The notes beneath the pieces are model-generated. The model worked only from the letters and a program-made list of their open reading frames with translations. It searched no databases and was not told where the DNA came from. From contig QKDJ01000015.1 of NCBI GenBank assembly GCA_003252145.1, positions 1 through 8,290 on the forward strand: 8,290 nucleotides of DNA. Direction: 5' to 3'. Position 1 is the first letter of the stretch, and every line of letters starts with the position of its first letter. This document shows, one piece after another, positions 6,937-8,290 of this stretch. The DNA is from Azovibrio restrictus. GTDB lineage: Bacteria; Pseudomonadota; Gammaproteobacteria; Burkholderiales; Rhodocyclaceae. Position numbers and translations under genes: made by a program.

Positions 6937-7473
6937 TCACATATCCGTCTTGTAACCAATACGCAAACCACCCCAGTGCCGGCCTTTCACGTAAACCGGT
7001 GCAGAAATGTCATGCATGATCTCGCCCGTGTCTCGGCGATAGGTCTGCAACAGGAAAGCCTTTTCATGATCGCCACAGCGCCGTCCCACCGGATCATCAA
7101 AGACCCGCTTAGTCCGGTTATTGACGAAATCCACCTGCTCATTACCTGTCAGCGGCTGGGAAAAACGTTTGTTATGGGTAGGAACATAGCCCCTGCGGTC
7201 GCAGGCAATGGCATAGACCATCTCTGCATTTTGCCCGACTAGCCCTTCCTGTATGGAAGGCAAAACCTGATCACACAGGGCATCGAAGCGAGTCTTGAAC
7301 TTCTGGGGTTTAGTACCAGGAATGGGCTGATACTTGTCATCAAAAAGATCATCTAGGCTGATTTTGTTGCGATCAACGGCTCCTTCCAGAGCTGCACCAA
7401 TCTGCTGCGCCACCTGCTGCACGATATTAGGCATCTTGGAGTGCAGCTTGAGTGCAGCATCTCCAGCGTTACC
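6937..7473 (-). other. C-terminal Cache/PAS-like domain of the MCP
   Basis: This is the coding region for the residues after the signalling helices. It is mixed alpha/beta in character: an N-terminal helical linker ([17 protein letters not shown]), a DLFD segment leading into a PIPGT turn, then alternating hydrophobic strands and a compact [11 protein letters not shown] end. No transmembrane segment lies between it and the signalling domain, so it should be cytoplasmic. The ligand is unknown. Assignment to a Cache/PAS-like fold is by recall of similar MCP tails and needs a profile search. Confidence 0.55.
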
Positions 7474-8290
7474 CAATTTGAAGACGTTACCGATTTCTTT
7501 GAGATTGACGGCCAGATAATCCAGTTGCTCAGCCTCCCGCAGGGTCTGCTCTGCTGCACTGGAATTCCCCTGAGCCTGCTCCATGATGGAATGGATATGC
7601 TGGGCAATGTCAGACCCTGTCGTACTTTGCTCTTCGATAGCTGCAGCAATGGCATCCACTTTCTCCATGGTGCCCCGCGCGCCCTGATTGATAGCTTCCA
7701 GGGATTCTGAAGCCCGCCGCGCCAGCAAGGCTCCGTTATGAGCCTGATCCGTACCCGCCTGAATGGAAGAGATAGCTGAAGCGGTTTCGCTCTGGATCGC
7801 CCCGATCATCTGACTGATTTCACCAGTGGCTGAGGAAGTTCGTTCGGCCAGCTTGCGCACTTCGTCGGCCACCACGGCAAAACCCCGTCCCTGCTCCCCC
7901 GCCCGAGCCGCTTCGATGGCTGCATTCAGGGCCAGCAGATTGGTCTGATCGGCAATTTCCCGAATGGTCTGAACGATCCCGGAGATGGCCTTGGAGCGCT
8001 CGCCCAAGGCCTCGATCACCTGGGCGGATGCCGTAACGGAGTTGGCGATTCGCTCCATTTCATGGGAGGCCTCGGTGGCAATTTTCACCCCATCCATGGA
8101 CAACTCACTGGCCTCCTGGGAAATATGGGCGGTTTCATGGGCCCGCTGACTGACCTCATTCATATTGCCCGTCAGCTGCCCCATGGCATCGGCCGTCGCC
8201 TGAGCGGCGGAATACTGTTCCGCCGAACCTTCGGCTACCTGATGGGATTCACTGATCAACTGCCGCGCGGCCTTTTCCACTTCAACGGAA
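6937..8290 (-). CDS. Methyl-accepting chemotaxis protein with a C-terminal extra domain (5' part outside window)
   Basis: Chemoreceptors sense stimuli and control CheA through a long antiparallel helical signalling domain. The gene enters from the high-coordinate edge; 450 codons are visible and the N-terminus with any transmembrane, HAMP or ligand domain is not. Numbering from 8280, the hairpin tip is unmistakable at about 108-145 ([20 protein letters not shown], then [19 protein letters not shown]). [10 protein letters not shown] at 212-221 fits the methylation-site consensus. Instead of ending there, the protein continues for about 175 residues (270-447). This part includes [13 protein letters not shown], an [11 protein letters not shown] helix, [41 protein letters not shown] and [11 protein letters not shown]. 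The tail resembles the Cache/PAS-like C-terminal domains I recall from some proteobacterial MCPs. It holds three Cys (336, 360, 402). No C-terminal CheR-tethering pentapeptide is seen. Confidence 0.93.
   Translation of the reverse strand, partial: SVEVEKAARQLISESHQVAEGSAEQYSAAQATADAMGQLTGNMNEVSQRAHETAHISQEASELSMDGVKIATEASHEMERIANSVTASAQVIEALGERSKAISGIVQTIREIADQTNLLALNAAIEAARAGEQGRGFAVVADEVRKLAERTSSATGEISQMIGAIQSETASAISSIQAGTDQAHNGALLARRASESLEAINQGARGTMEKVDAIAAAIEEQSTTGSDIAQHIHSIMEQAQGNSSAAEQTLREAEQLDYLAVNLKEIGNVFKLGNAGDAALKLHSKMPNIVQQVAQQIGAALEGAVDRNKISLDDLFDDKYQPIPGTKPQKFKTRFDALCDQVLPSIQEGLVGQNAEMVYAIACDRRGYVPTHNKRFSQPLTGNEQVDFVNNRTKRVFDDPVGRRCGDHEKAFLLQTYRRDTGEIMHDISAPVYVKGRHWGGLRIGYKTDM

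Overview
This window is a chemotaxis and flagellar-export cluster from a motile Gram-negative bacterium. CheZ, a FlhB/FlhA export gate and a CheY very close to the enterobacterial protein point to Beta- or Gammaproteobacteria. CheV together with CheZ, the flhBA linkage and an MCP with a C-terminal sensory-looking domain fit a betaproteobacterium of the Rhodocyclales type best. That placement is inference. Base composition is moderately GC-rich, and no mobile elements, RNA genes, CRISPR arrays or broken genes were seen. Every gene lies on the minus strand, so transcription runs from high to low coordinates.

Layout in transcription order: (1) 8290-6937, the 3' part of a methyl-accepting chemotaxis protein (MCP) gene with an extra domain of about 175 residues after its signalling domain. 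(2) A gap of about 100 bp. (3) Five closely packed genes at 6834-1741: cheV, a second cheV, cheY, cheZ and cheA, with gaps of only 10-17 bp and a Shine-Dalgarno sequence before each start. (4) A strong 17-bp intrinsic terminator at 1669-1705. (5) A short AT-rich region with a perfect TATAAT box. (6) flhB at 1548-415, then flhA from 415, which overlaps the flhB stop and runs off the window.

Together the genes give most of a chemotaxis pathway. The MCP senses, the CheV proteins couple receptors to the kinase and carry receiver domains, CheA phosphorylates CheY, CheY-P acts on the flagellar switch, and CheZ dephosphorylates CheY-P. FlhB and FlhA are core parts of the flagellar type III export gate. 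cheW, cheR and cheB are not in the window.

The most interesting signals concern CheY docking. CheZ has a proline/alanine-rich N-terminal extension with two copies of a D-L-x-A-L-F-D-x-V motif. This resembles its own C-terminal CheY-binding peptide and the FliM EIDALL peptide. CheA appears to lack the P2 (CheY-binding) domain and instead has a low-complexity linker containing a related D-W-E-A-L motif. A scheme in which short linear motifs replace or multiply CheY docking sites is a testable hypothesis, not a demonstrated fact.
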